This document shows positions 12,608-25,100 of a DNA stretch of 64,000 bases, one piece after another (position 1 is the stretch's first letter; every line of letters begins with the position of its first letter). A model generated the notes under the pieces. That model saw nothing but the letters and a program-made list of their open reading frames with translations. It was not told the DNA's origin and made no database searches. Location: the NCBI GenBank assembly GCA_949316495.1, contig OX439001.1:54040556-54104555 (forward strand), written 5' to 3'. The stretch is from Amphiduros pacificus (Eukaryota > Annelida > Polychaeta > Phyllodocida > Hesionidae). The position numbers were made by a program, and so were the translations under genes.

Positions 12608-15600
12608 TTACATGAAGCAAGCAGAGAGCATGAGTCTGAGCAAGACAATCAGGGCGGCTCCACTGTAGGTGGCAGCACTGGCAGATGATGGCAGGTGTGG
12701 CACCGGGCCGGACTGGGCATTCTGGTCGGGTTCATCTTGAGGGGTGTTGGGGGTGAAAGGATCTATTGTCTCACTACTGGTTTCCAGCACTGGAACCTCA
12801 GCCAGCACTGTCTCGACCGTTGGTGTTGTATCTACCACAAAGTCCTGCTTAGATGTCACTGAAAACACATCGCAAAAACAATTACAAAACGATACGATTC
12901 TCCCACTTACTGAGTGACAAGAAATAATTAGATGAGTGAAACGAGGAATATATGAATATAAGGAACTAGTGAGCGGATTACCATTCGAGTATTTTCATTT
13001 GTTTCTTGAATGTTCTTTTTTGAGTGACATGTAAGAGTATTTTAGTTTTAATTAATAATGTTTTAAGGGTGTTGGTTGTTTTTAGTCTCCTCATCATCTT
13101 GGCATTATATAATACAATCTTTCTGAAATCAATTTTACCATAAATGCCGTTAGACAGATCGGTGTGAGACTAACCTTGGTGTGATTCATACTGCTGTTGT
13201 GCCTGGTAGTCATATCTGCCGGGTCCCACGTTAGGGTAAGCGATAATAACCAGGTCAGAATCCACACTGAGAAGAGGCCCAAAGCCGTCATCTTTGACAA
13301 CAAACGGTCCCCCAGTCAAGGTGTCAGCGCTGCCTGTCACGTGGGGTGTGTTGACATGTCGCTTTCTCCTGCCACCAGAGGGCTCTGTACAGGATCGGTC
13401 ACAGTAGGGTTTATGATCCAGCTGCGTGTCACATACGTAAGTGTCGCACATCAGGTAGAGGGTGTCATGGCCCTGAAACTTTGGTACTTGGAACTTAAAT
13501 CCCCAATTGTGCTGGTCAAAGCTGAAATATGACAGGCCCAGCTCTGATGTAGTGGGACACCTACGAAAGAAAATAACAAGACATGATGCAGCCATTGTAA
13601 TTCAAATCATTATCACAGATTTGCAATCAACTTGAATTCTGTGAAGATGTTTACTTACTTGTCAGCTAAGAATGTATAAGAAGGAGGGTCCCCATTACCC
13701 GTGGCACTGAGGCGACAGTTTGGTACCACAAGAAACAACTGGTCATCCCAAGTATCAGCGGTCACCTGACAGAACATGTCCTGCCCTCTGGTGACCTCTG
13801 CGGGAAACTCCAGTTCTTGTCCAGCGAATGTATCATCAGCATAGCAATGGATTGTGAAGTTAACCGGAGCTTCAGCATGAACTGGTGCTCTGAAAGTGTA
13901 AAATGTAATCATGCATTTTTGCTTAGTTAGGACCAATCTATATTACGAGCAATACAGGTCTAGAATTGTATGGAACATCTTTTAGAACTATTTAGGCTGT
14001 ACAGAAACCTGGCACTGGGTCTCAATGCCCTATTCTTTTCAAAAGGTGTTATAGATTTTTATTTTGTATTGACAAGTTGACATGAAAACACAAGCCACAG
14101 CATTTATAATCAGTCCTCGATCATGCAACATGGGAACCCTAATTGCCATCGTGACGTGGCACTACTGCAATATATTTGTTTGGGAACTGCCATGGTGGTG
14201 ACATGGAATACAACTGCTACACATAAGATTCCTTTTTGCTGACCACACAGTACGATTGCTACATATTAGGTACCTTTATGCTGACCATGTAGTACTATTG
14301 CTACATATTAGCTATAGGTTAGGTACCTTTATGCTGATGATATGACACTATTGTTAAAGGTTGGGTTAGGTACCTTAAGCTTTATGCTGACTATGCAGAA
14401 CGATTGCTACATGTTGGGTTGGATACCTTTATGTTGATGATATGGCAATAATGTTAAAGATTGGGTTAGGTACCTTTATGCTGACCATGCAGTACTATTG
14501 TTAAAGATTGGGTTAGGTACCTTTATGCTGACCATGCAGTTCTTATGTTAAAGATAGGGTTAGGTACCTTTATGCTGACAATGCAGTATTATTGCTACAT
14601 ATTGAGTTGGGTACCTTTATGCTGATGATATGACACTACTTTTAAGGATTGGGTTAGGTACCTTTATGCTGACCATGCAGTACTATTGTTACACATTGGG
14701 TTAGGTACCTTTATGCTGGTCATGCAGCACTATTGTTAAACATTGGGTTAGGTACCTTTATGCTGATGATATGGTACTATTGTTAAACATTGGGCTAGGT
14801 ACCTTTATGCTGGCCATGCAGTACTATTGTTAAACATTGGGTTAGGTACCTTTATGCTGACCATGCAGTACTATTGTTAAACATTGGGTTAGGTACCTTT
14901 ATGCTGACCATGCAGTACTATTGTTAAACATTGGGTTAGGTACCTTTATGCTGGCCATGCAGTACTATTGTTAAACATTGGGTTAGGTACCTTTATGCTG
15001 ATGATATGGTACTATTGTTAAACATTGGGTTAGGTACCTTTATGCTGGCCATGCAGTACTATTGTTAAACATTGGGCTAGGTACCTTTATGCTGGCCATG
15101 CAGTACTATTGCCACTTACTGTGTTGGAGTGTCATGTTTATATCCAGTGTCCACGGAGCCATTCTTGGCCACATCACAGCACGCTCTGCGCATCCACACT
15201 GGGTCTGTGATCAGAGTATTCGGGTCCGAGTCATATTCAGAGTAGGAGATGTCATAACAATAACTCTTGGCTGTTGAACTACTCTGTAACAAAAGAGAGG
15301 TAGGTAATTCATGACTAGGACCAACTTCATCCAAGTTGCAATATAAATGCCAAGTGTTATTTCAGAAAAGACTATGCATAAAGCTTGTAATAGTAGCAAC
15401 TGACCATAATGACGCCGGCTGTACAGTCCTCCATTGGAATGTCATAGCAGACACCATCCGGGACATCTCTGGTTTGGGCCTTGGCACAGGGAGGCGAGGA
15501 GGACAGGAACGTTTTATTCATGCTGTACTCGCTGCTCTTGTAGCATACTGTGACAGTGGAGGAGTCACACTCGGCTGTGAACTCGGGAGCACCTGAAACA

Positions 15601-18581
15601 CAGTCAACACCACACACCTTTACCAACAAGTTTTTTTAAAATAGAAATTTTGAAGCATCAATCTATTAACAATGCCTAAATGTTGTATTGAGCAGTTGCT
15701 GTGAGGGTGACTTACTAGGAGGTTGGGTCTGGGGTACAGGGCCGCAAGCGACTCCCGCCGCCTCGCGGGAAGGATCGCATTTGCCGGAGGCGGCCACCGT
15801 GGGGCAGGTCCAGAGGTCCTTCATGGTGGACATGTCTGAGGCGTCACAGTGCACCGCATCGTAACCCATAGCAAGGGCCGGAGATAGACCGGACAAACTG
15901 GAGCTCCAGAAAGCACGGAAGTCAGCAGTCCTACAACACAAATACAAACATCAATGTCCTCAGTCCCTAATCTCCTCTGACTGTTGTCTTATGAACCTTT
16001 TTCATGCTGTGAGGGTCCATACATTGAGGGAGAGGCTAAAGTCCAGTCCCTTTTTTTTCTATTGGTTTCATTAATATTTAAGCAAATCTGCTTCCCTATG
16101 AGGGAAAGTTATCTTTATTCTGTATATCAAACATTGATGAAGAGAGCATTGGGAACTACCTGGCATAGCCCATGCACGTGCAGAAGACGTAGGCGTCCCT
16201 GTCGTCCCAGAAGTCATCACACACGACCTGCCAGTCTCCGGCGTCATTCTGGACCTCGACCCGCCCGATCCAGGGGGACGTGCCCTGCACGGGGTTGATG
16301 CGGTGCCGGCTTGTCTCACAACTCCCGCTCACTGCAACCAACATGTACAAACCAATCCCAAAACCAGTCCTCACTTGACACAAGATCACAGAGCTCAACG
16401 GGCAAAACAAGAAATTTTGTTTTTTTTTAACGAATATTGAATTCATGTAGTCTGTTTTTGGAATAACCCATCTGTTACTGGGAATTTTCGGATGGGTAAA
16501 GGCCCGGGGGTAAAATGTCCGGGGGTAAAGGCCCGGGGGTAAAGGTCCGGGGGTAAAAGGTCCGGGGATGAAGGTGGGTACTGACCTGTGCCGGTGGCTT
16601 GGCAGATACAGCCAACGTCCTCGGTGTGAGAGCAGTCCGTCTCCCCCCAGAAGCCAGTCAGACATTCGTCCAGGGAGGACTCCGTGCCCCGACACTTGAC
16701 GTCATCCAGCCAGATGGGATTACCGCATACGCCATAGTTGCTGCCCGGTACCAACTGCCCACCTCTACAAGCACCGGTTCATCACATACAGACAAAGCAC
16801 ACTTAGAATGATAAGCTCGTTTTCTACTGGGCCCAAGGAAATATTTACTGGTCTTATGATACTGTTTTGTTGAGATCCACAGCTGCTCTAAAACATTTCT
16901 ATGGGACTTAACATGAATGAACTAGTGTCATTAAGGCAATGTTACAAACGTTAAAAATCAAAATACTATAACTGCAAACAAAACAGTAATGATGCTCATT
17001 TTTTTACAGCTCATCCATTACTATTTTCCAGTAAAAGTGGAGAGAAAAAAATCTTCCAGTTTATGCTATATCATCGATATATAAGAAAAATCGTGTTAAG
17101 TCCTAAAGAATGATTGTGAATTAAGATGCAATGCGCAGCATAGAGCGGTGAGTACTTACGTGTATCCTAGTTGTTTGCAGACCACAGCACAGTAGGAATC
17201 CTGCCAGTTGTCATCGCAGACAGTGCCCCACTGGTTGGAGTGATACACCTCCAGTCGGCCCTCATTGCCCGACGGGCCCCCGTACAGCCGCAACTGCATG
17301 CCCAGCCCTGTAACAACATGACCTCATGACCTCATACTCTCCAACATGACCTCACACCTCATACTCTCCAACATGACCTCATACTCTCCAACATGACTTC
17401 ACACCTCATACTCCTCAACATGACCTCAAACGTTTTTGTTTGTATTCTCTAACACGACCTCACGCGTTACCATTTATAGTCTCTGACATGACCTCACATG
17501 CTGTCATTCCTACTCTCTAACATGACCTCATGCATTATCGTTTATACTCTCTAACATGACCTCACGCGTTACCATTTATACTCTCTGAGATGACCTCATG
17601 CGTTACCATTTATACTCTCTGACATGACCTCACATGCTATCATTCCTACTCTCTAACATGACCTCATGCATTATCGTTTATACTCTCTAACATGACCTCA
17701 CGTGTTATCATTTATACTCTCTGACATGACCTCACGCATTACCATTTATACTCTCTGAGATGACCTCATGCGTTACCATTTATACTCTCTGAGATGACCT
17801 CATGCGTTACCATTTATACTCTCTGACATGACCTCACATGCTATCATTCCTACTCTCTAACATGACCTCACGCGTTACCATTTATACTCTCTGACATGAC
17901 CTCACGCGTTACCATTTATACTCTCTGAGATGACCTAATGCGTTACCATTTATACTCTCTGAGATTACCTCACGCGTTACCATTTATACTCTCTGACATG
18001 ACCTCATGCGTTACCATTTATACTCTCTGACATGACCTCACATGCTATCATTCCTACTCTCTAACATGACCTCACGCATTATCATTTATACTCTCTGACA
18101 TGACCTCACATGCTATCATTCATACGTCCTATTAATTTAACCATGGTTGTGCTGAGGAAGGCTGGTTAATCCCCGACCATGGTCACGGTCTACTCTCGGA
18201 TTCTCATTACATTCAATATTTAATTTATTAGACTACATGAAAGGAATTTCCTACTTTTACCAAAATATTATTGTTCAATGTTTTTTTATGGATAAAAAAG
18301 CTTGGTGAACTTTCAAACATCTTGTACTGCAGCCTATGGTTCTTACGTTTACGCGAAATATGCATTGAATACGTCACAAACCATCCATTCATGAAGACTC
18401 TATATGTCTGGATATTACTTTATAGGGATTCACTTAAAACAATTTAAATATAAAATGCAAGGAGGACTAAAAGTTTTAGATATAAGGAAAATGCGTCATC
18501 CTCTGCGGGAAGAGTACTCTACATACCTGTACCAGCACAAAGCGTGGTGATGAATGCAGCATATATCACCAAGCCAGTCAT
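12608..18581 (-). CDS. DMBT1-like SRCR-SRCR-ZP protein, probably GPI-anchored
   Basis: Ten minus-strand exons have matching phases: 18527-18581, 17160-17307, 16586-16764, 16160-16331, 15716-15930, 15405-15592, 15120-15283, 13659-13889, 13175-13560 and 12608-12858 (662 residues plus TAA). Exon 1 encodes a signal peptide starting MTGLVIYAAFITTLCAG. Exons 2-3 form SRCR domain 1 (EGRLEVYHSNQWGTVCDDNW, VVCKQLGY, CRGTESSLDEC). Exons 4-5 form a more diverged SRCR domain 2 (VVCDDFWDDRDAYVFC). Exons 6-9 form a ZP domain (QDMFCQVTADTWDDQLFLVV, VPNCRLSAT, LYLMCDTYVCD). GRRKR at residues 514-518 matches the furin site expected after a ZP domain. The last 17 residues are hydrophobic after a small-residue stretch (SSASAATYSG), which suggests a GPI signal. 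SRCR-ZP proteins such as DMBT1 are secreted or surface mucosal proteins that bind microbes or mucins; that role here is inferred. Several introns carry minisatellites next to exons. Confidence 0.9.
14211..15112. repeat. 47-bp minisatellite beside a ZP-exon 5' splice site
   Basis: About 19 copies of a 47-bp unit containing GGTTAGGTACCTTTATGCTG and CATGCAGTACTATTGTTAAA fill most of the intron between SRCR-ZP exons 7 and 8. In gene orientation the first unit begins about 8 bp after the GTAAGT donor of the exon at 15120-15283. Confidence 0.96.
16493..16572. repeat. Short G-rich tandem repeat (CCCGGGGGTAAAGG)
   Basis: About five copies of a 13-15-bp unit in the intron between SRCR-ZP exons 3 and 4. 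The array ends roughly 13 bp from the donor of the exon at 16586-16764. Confidence 0.85.
17314..18125. repeat. 34-bp minisatellite beside an SRCR-exon 3' splice site
   Basis: About 23 copies of a 34-bp unit with ACATGACCTCACGCGTTACC and ATTTATACTCTCT. In gene orientation the array ends about 6 bp upstream of the acceptor of the first SRCR exon (17160-17307). The intron continues to 18526 with about 400 bp of unremarkable sequence. Confidence 0.96.
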
Positions 18582-19145
18582 AATGTATGTTTGAACCTGA
18601 TCATAAAAAATATAGAATCTGCTTGTGTTTACAAAAAATCAAAGATATATTATATCACATAAATTGCAAAAATAGAATCTGATTATAACATGCCGATTGG
18701 CACCCATAGATATAAGTGTAAGTTTACCTGGTCAATGCGATTTAAAATAAGTTGTTCTCTAAAAAGTCTTGAAACAACTCCTTGACTTTCGCTTTCACTT
18801 TCTTCAAATGTAAACAATAACACGTGATGCGCAAAATAACAAAACAGTTACCAAGCAACAGTGAATGTGTCACAATACATGACGTCATGATTCTCTGTGA
18901 CATCACTTTATGATCACATAAAGTGGTGACGTTTTATGTTTGTACTTGTTTTGTTTTCTCTTTCAATTTGAAGTTTTCTTGAAATTTTGGATAAATTTAT
19001 TGATAAGCACCTCTGTGGGAAATCGTTTTGAGCCAATCAATGTCACCACACGTGGGGAAGTGCGGCCAAAAATCAATGAAGCGATGAATGCCAGCTAATC
19101 TGAACTTGACGGTGAGCCTGCACAGTTAGATCAGTGTGTCCCGGG
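18582..19145. promoter_or_regulatory. Shared head-to-head promoter of the SRCR-ZP and receptor phosphatase genes
   Basis: The two start codons point away from each other, 564 bp apart. Recognisable sites are three spaced TTTC blocks at 18787-18802 (GAAA-NN-GAAA-NN-GAAA on the minus strand, an IRF/ISRE pattern), an E-box CACGTG at 18821, an RFX-type X-box GTTACCAAGCAAC at 18847-18859, a full CRE TGACGTCA at 18880-18887, an imperfect palindrome at 18901-18928, and CCAAT at 19033. A possible 5' UTR intron of the SRCR-ZP gene has its donor near 18729 and its acceptor near 18598. That would place the SRCR-ZP transcription start close to the ISRE-like site. Function is inferred from motif matches only. 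Confidence 0.55.
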
Positions 19146-22100
19146 ATGGCAGCCGTACCCTCTCTCATTATTCTAGGCCTCTACTTCTTACTCTACCAAG
19201 TACACATTTGTCAAGGTAAGGCTTTTGTAACATATGCAAAGATACAGATTGTTTAATTGAGCTGTCAAGTTTATATTGACCAAGAATCAACACGTTATTA
19301 ACTATTGTTATGATAAAGCTCCTGTCCCATGGGAAATACCGTGTCAAAAAATACCCTCGCCCTCGGAATTTTCTCCTTTTGTATCGTTGAACAGTCACTC
19401 ACAGTAATTCATTATATAATATTTCGATATAACTCGCATTTTAAAATTACCTAAAACGTATCTTATCGTTTGAACACGCCCCTTTAATTTATTGAACATG
19501 AATATATACTTGTTTGTGTATGTAAGGTTCACTGCTGAGGCTGTGATATCCATTTGGACAAAGTGCGGAAATTAAAATTCAGGTGTAATTGCTGATTGCA
19601 ACTGCAAAATTTAATACCTTTATCTGATATTTCATCAATGTTTACTTTTTAATGAGAGAGACTGCTAACAGTCGATTTATTAATATTGCATATTTGCATA
19701 ATGAGTGGGAATTTTTGAAGAATTTCTACAACATCTGTGTTCATTTATATGTTATTTATATTTGCCGTTATATTAATACAACCTATTAATACAAAATCGT
19801 GTAATTCTTTATATCATATATTATCTGTTTTTAAAACTTAAAATAGATGTGCAAATCATCAAATTACAAAAAACACCAGCTGTGTAATGGTGATAAAATC
19901 GAAAAATGAATTTTAATCAGTATTTTGTAAATATGAATTGTCATGGTATTATTGGCTATACTTATTCCTGCATGGACGCATATTGTGGGTCATGCGTTTT
20001 AAATATTTAATGGAATATGCGTGTAGACTTGCAGAGGCGCTACTCCAATACAATTATCTTCTCCCCTGGGTCGCTGACTCATAATTTGGGGCAGAATGTA
20101 CATTTTCTGAGATATTGACAGCCAATCAGCAGCAGGTATAGCACACACGTGACTTGTGACACTCGCATGCATTATGGACGAGTGTGCATGCATCACTGGG
20201 CAGGGCTGCTGCAGACTGAAAGAAATGCTGGAAATCCCAAGCTTTCTCATCACCATGGAATTCCTTTAGATACAATTTGAATTATAGATGATGCTATCGA
20301 AATTCTCTGATTTCTTTGTAATCGTAGAAACACATAGTACGCGGGTTCAGATGCTGAATTAAGGATTGCTGAACCAAATATTATCCAGCTCAAAATTAAC
20401 ATTGAGTTTGTATTTAATGTTTATATTTTTAAGCAATTTATGATATATTTAAAAAAATAAATTTCTGGGTAATGAATTTTCGCTGACAATGTATTTTTCT
20501 GTATGTATATGTTGCAGGCGCCTGTCCTGTGGGTTTCTGGGGGACCGGATGCGCTGCTGACTGTCACTGCTACCCACCAGAGGGCGGGTGTGACGTCACC
20601 ACGGGCAGCTGCTCCCAGCAGTGTTCCTGGGGCTGGACCAACTTCCCGCTGTGCAAGACGCGTATGTCCACTTAGACCTCATGAGGAGCGCACCACTGTC
20701 CTCATTGCCATTGATTATTGCATAATGGAAAAATAAGAGCATCAAGCACGATACACTCATCATCACAGCTCTATCATTGCCCATTTGTGCATTACTTTTG
20801 TAGATCACATTAACAATGCATGAAATATATTGACTGTGCATGAAATAAACAATTCATAACATGTTAGCGATATTTTCTGTGATAACAAATGATGAATAGG
20901 TGTGATGAATGAAGTGTCAGAAACATTAAGGTCATCAATTAAATGAAGATATTTTAAGTAAATCTCGACAAGCTTTTTGATTGAGAATTTGGTGCATTTT
21001 TTGTTTTTTGTTTTTGTTTCGGGTATTTTATATATCCTTTTAGTTGAAGATTTGAACGTACCTTTTATACTGAGATTAGAGTGTACCTTTTAGGTTGAGA
21101 TTAGAGCGTACCTTTTAGGTTGAGATTAGAGTGTACATTTTAGGTTGAGATTTGAGCGTACCTTTTAGGTTGAGATTAGAGTGTACCTTTTAGGTTGAGA
21201 TGAGAGCGTACCTTTTAGGTTGAGATTAGAGCATACCTTTTAGGTTGAGATTAGAGTGTACCTTTTAGGTTGAGATTAGAGTGTACCTTTTATACTGAGA
21301 TTAGAGCGTACCATTTAGGTTGAGATTAGAGCATACCTTTTAGGTTGAGATTAGAGTGTACCTTTTAGGTTGAGATGAGAGCGTACCTTTTAGGTTGAGA
21401 TTAGAGTGTACCTTTTAGGTTGAGATTAGAGTGTACCTTTTAGGTTGAGATTATAGTGTACCTTTTAGGTTGAGATTAGAGCGTACCTTTTAGGTTGAGA
21501 TTAGAGCGTACCTCTTAGGTTGAAATTTGGTCAAAACATTTCTAGTTTTAGATTTGAGCGTAATTCTTCAGTTGAGATTTGAGCTTACCATTGAGGTTGA
21601 GATTTGAGCATAACTTTTTGGTTGAGATTTGAGGGCACTTATTTGAGGGTCGATATAATGTAACCATTTAGTAGGATTTGCAATACCTCTAAAATTAGAC
21701 TGACCATAGTGGCCCGTAAAGCTAACTTACATTCAACGGATGAAGGTATATCAATTGAAGGCCTATTTGACCCCTAACCCAAATTCACGTTGACCGAAAG
21801 TTATTAGTTCGGTCTTGGGGTAAAATGAGTGGAGTTGTGACGCCGTAGATTGTGCACATGGCACCATAGCAACCCATTGTTTGGAACAATAGGATAGTTT
21901 CCCTTTGAAGCAATGTGTGTTACTGCCAATTTTTTAGCTATTTTTTAGTTTTTAGATTTAGAAAAAAAATTATCATTTCATAAAAAAATGGGTTTTTGGA
22001 AATCCTATAGTGAAATTTTGGATATTTTACCTGAGAAGGCTATTCCTACAAGCCTGTCAAGTTGATATGTACATAAACGTTTTTCAATGACTACAAAGCG

Positions 22101-25100
22101 TAAACAATACAATATCTATAGATATAGAAGGATGAGATTTTCACAGTATCAATAGTACATTATAGAAAATGCCTTAATTATTTATCAATATTTTCTGAAC
22201 ACAACATATTATTTTTGTGAAAAAAGAATTGTTTTTTTTACAAAGACCACAAGCTTTTTTGTCAGAATATCAGATTTTTTGGGGTAAAAATGTTGCATCA
22301 ATGTGAAATCACCTTGCTGGGCAAATGCTATGAAAATGGAATGGACACGTATATTGGCAGATTTGAAAATTATATCAGAAGAAAGATTTTTTTCAAAGTA
22401 AAAAAAATGATATATTGTATAGGCCTGTCAATGAAGGCGTTGCTTGTGTAAAGTAAACTAAAAGTGAACGTTGTAAGAGTTGATTTGTATTGAGCTCTTT
22501 ATAAAATTACCATATGATGCGGAAATCACTGACATGGACGTTTCTAAAACGTTGTAGAATCGTGTACATTTGGAGTACATGAAAAAAAATTATATCTCCA
22601 TAATCAGTGAAAAGAGTAGAAAATCTCACTCGCAATGTTTCTTGGTCTAAATACTGTCTACTGTGAGTCAAAATTGTCACAAAGTTGAATAACGTCATAA
22701 GTTTTCGGGTGATATGGCATCACAAGACACAATGGATTGTCGGTAATTATAACGCACATTGCGTCACAACTCCATTCATTATACTCCAAGGTTCGATATA
22801 TGCACTAACACACGCACACTTATCAAATCCCGATTAAAAGTTGGGGTTAAAATTATGTTTGTGTTGTCTATATTAAAAGCAATTTGAGATCATTTGCTTC
22901 TTGCTTCCTTCATGCACTTAACCATTTCTCTATATGTTGCATGTAGACCTTATACCACAGGTAAATGAGTATCATCTGAGAGGGGCGTTGTGTGTTTGCT
23001 TTCAGCCTGTCCGCAGGGCTTGTTTGGCGTGGGATGTCAGACGGAGTGTCGGTGCCCGGCCGGGGATACCTGCAGCCGGTTAAACGGCCTCTGCTCCAGC
23101 GGCAAGTGTCTCTACGGCTACGATGGACCTGGATGCCAGCTAAGTCAGTACTAGCTCTATTATCTATATTTTTGGGTTCAGTTATCAACATTTACACCCA
23201 AATTATTTAATTTCAAGGTTCAGTTATCAATTTTACACCCCCGCGCCTGTTACAGTATTCGTCAGACAAAAAGGGACGTACATAGGATATCATGCATGGG
23301 ATATATTTATCGTTTCAGGACTTGCCAAGTTTTCTACTCCTCCTAATATAACTCTTGGTAGTGCCACTGTGCTGATGGTGTGGTGGCACCCCTGGTCTGC
23401 CACGTGGGATATCGGGGACCCCCCAGTAGGGCAGTACAGGCTGGAGTACCAGCTTCAGGACCGGCAGGACTGGATCCAGGCGGTGAAGGTCACGCCCCGC
23501 ACCCCGGAACCACCGCGATACTCGTATGAGATGACCAATCTGGACCCCACGGCCGTGTACCGCTTCCGGATGAGACTGCCCAGGCTGGACAACGGGAAGC
23601 TAGGCAACTCCGTGCCTGGACCTGAAACCCTATACATGAACACGGCATGCACAGGTGAGTATTCTCACATAGACACTCCAACAATGACCACCCAGCATAT
23701 CTCCTGCTACTGTGTTACTGATGCCTGCTTAATGCTTATTTATATTGGGCAGCTCCCCAGTATGGTGGTAATGTGTTACTGATGTCTGTTTTATTTTATA
23801 TTTGCAGCTCCCCGGCATGGCCCGGTGTCCCTGAGCGCGCTGTCACAGCAGTACATGGACCAATCTGTCCAGATCAGGGTGCAATGGGAGGTAAGCAAAC
23901 ATCTCTCACATCAATGATATCATACACGTCTCAGCCAATCATACCCTCTCTTCTTTGTGAGCCATCTAATCTGAAGTTTTATGTTGTATCTGAAGCCTCC
24001 ACCAGTTGCTATGACTACGTGTGATGAGATCGTGTCCCACCGAGTTGTCCTGACCTGCTACGCTGGCCAATGCCCCTACCAGTCCATCACAGTGCCAGCA
24101 CCAGAAAATACTCTGTGGATCAGAAACCTGCCACTAGGTGTCACCATTGACATTGAAGTGTTCTCATTAAATGAGGAGACATTATTGAGTCCTCCTTCGC
24201 CATCTCTTCACTTGGTTATTCCAGCAGTGGCCCCTACTACTGTTAAGTCTTCCGCTGAGCTCACCACCTCCACTAGCCAGAGCCTCAGTACAGAATCCAG
24301 CACCTCAGAGGATCCTCAGACCCAGCCTGCCAAGATAACATCTACTACCCAGCAGCAACCTGAAGAACAGGATGAGCCCACCATAGAAACTACCACGCCC
24401 ATAGAACTCGTACCAGAAAACCTCAGACTTGTCTGGAAAACAGAGACTTCAATCAAGGTTGAGTGGGATGGTCCCGTGCTGGAGAGCAATGAGGGATATT
24501 ATAAGGTAGGATTCAATCTCTGTTTAGGCGTGGTAACTTTGTCAAGGTTGAGTGGGATGGTCCCGTGCTGGAGAGCAATGAGGGATATTATAAGGTAGGA
24601 TTCACACTCTGTCTAGGTGTGGTAACTTTGTCAAGGTTGAGTGGGATGGTCCCGTGCTGGAGAGCAATGAGGGATATTATATGGTAGGATTCACACTCTG
24701 TTTAGGCGTGGTAACTTTGTCAAGGTTGAGTGGGATGGTCCCGTGCTGGAGAGCAATGAGGGATATTATAAGGTAGGATTCACACTCTGTTTAAGTGTGG
24801 TAACTTTGTCAAGGTTGAGTGGGATGGTCCCGTGCTGGAGAGCAATGAGGGATATTATAAGGTAGGATTCAATCTCTGTCTAGGTGTGGTAACTTTGTCA
24901 AGGTTGAGTGGGATGGTCCCGTGCTGGAGAGCAATGAGGGATATTATAAGGTAGGATTCACACTCTGTTTAAGTGTGGTAACTTTGTCAAGGTTGAGTGG
25001 GATGGTCCCGTGCTGGAGAGCAATGAGGGATATTATAAGGTAGGATTCAATCTCTGTCTAGGTGTGGTAACTTTGTCAAGGTTGAGTGGGATGGTCCCGT

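Noticed and set aside
13197-13532. Plus-strand frame opposite the ZP exon
   Set aside because: It is the antisense shadow of the exon at 13175-13560, which has splice sites, phase and ZP motifs.
23128-23143. GC-AG donor (GCTAAGT) after the second EGF-like repeat
   Set aside because: It would put the next exon in a frame with an early stop. The GT donor four bases later (CTAA|GTCAGT) keeps phase 1.
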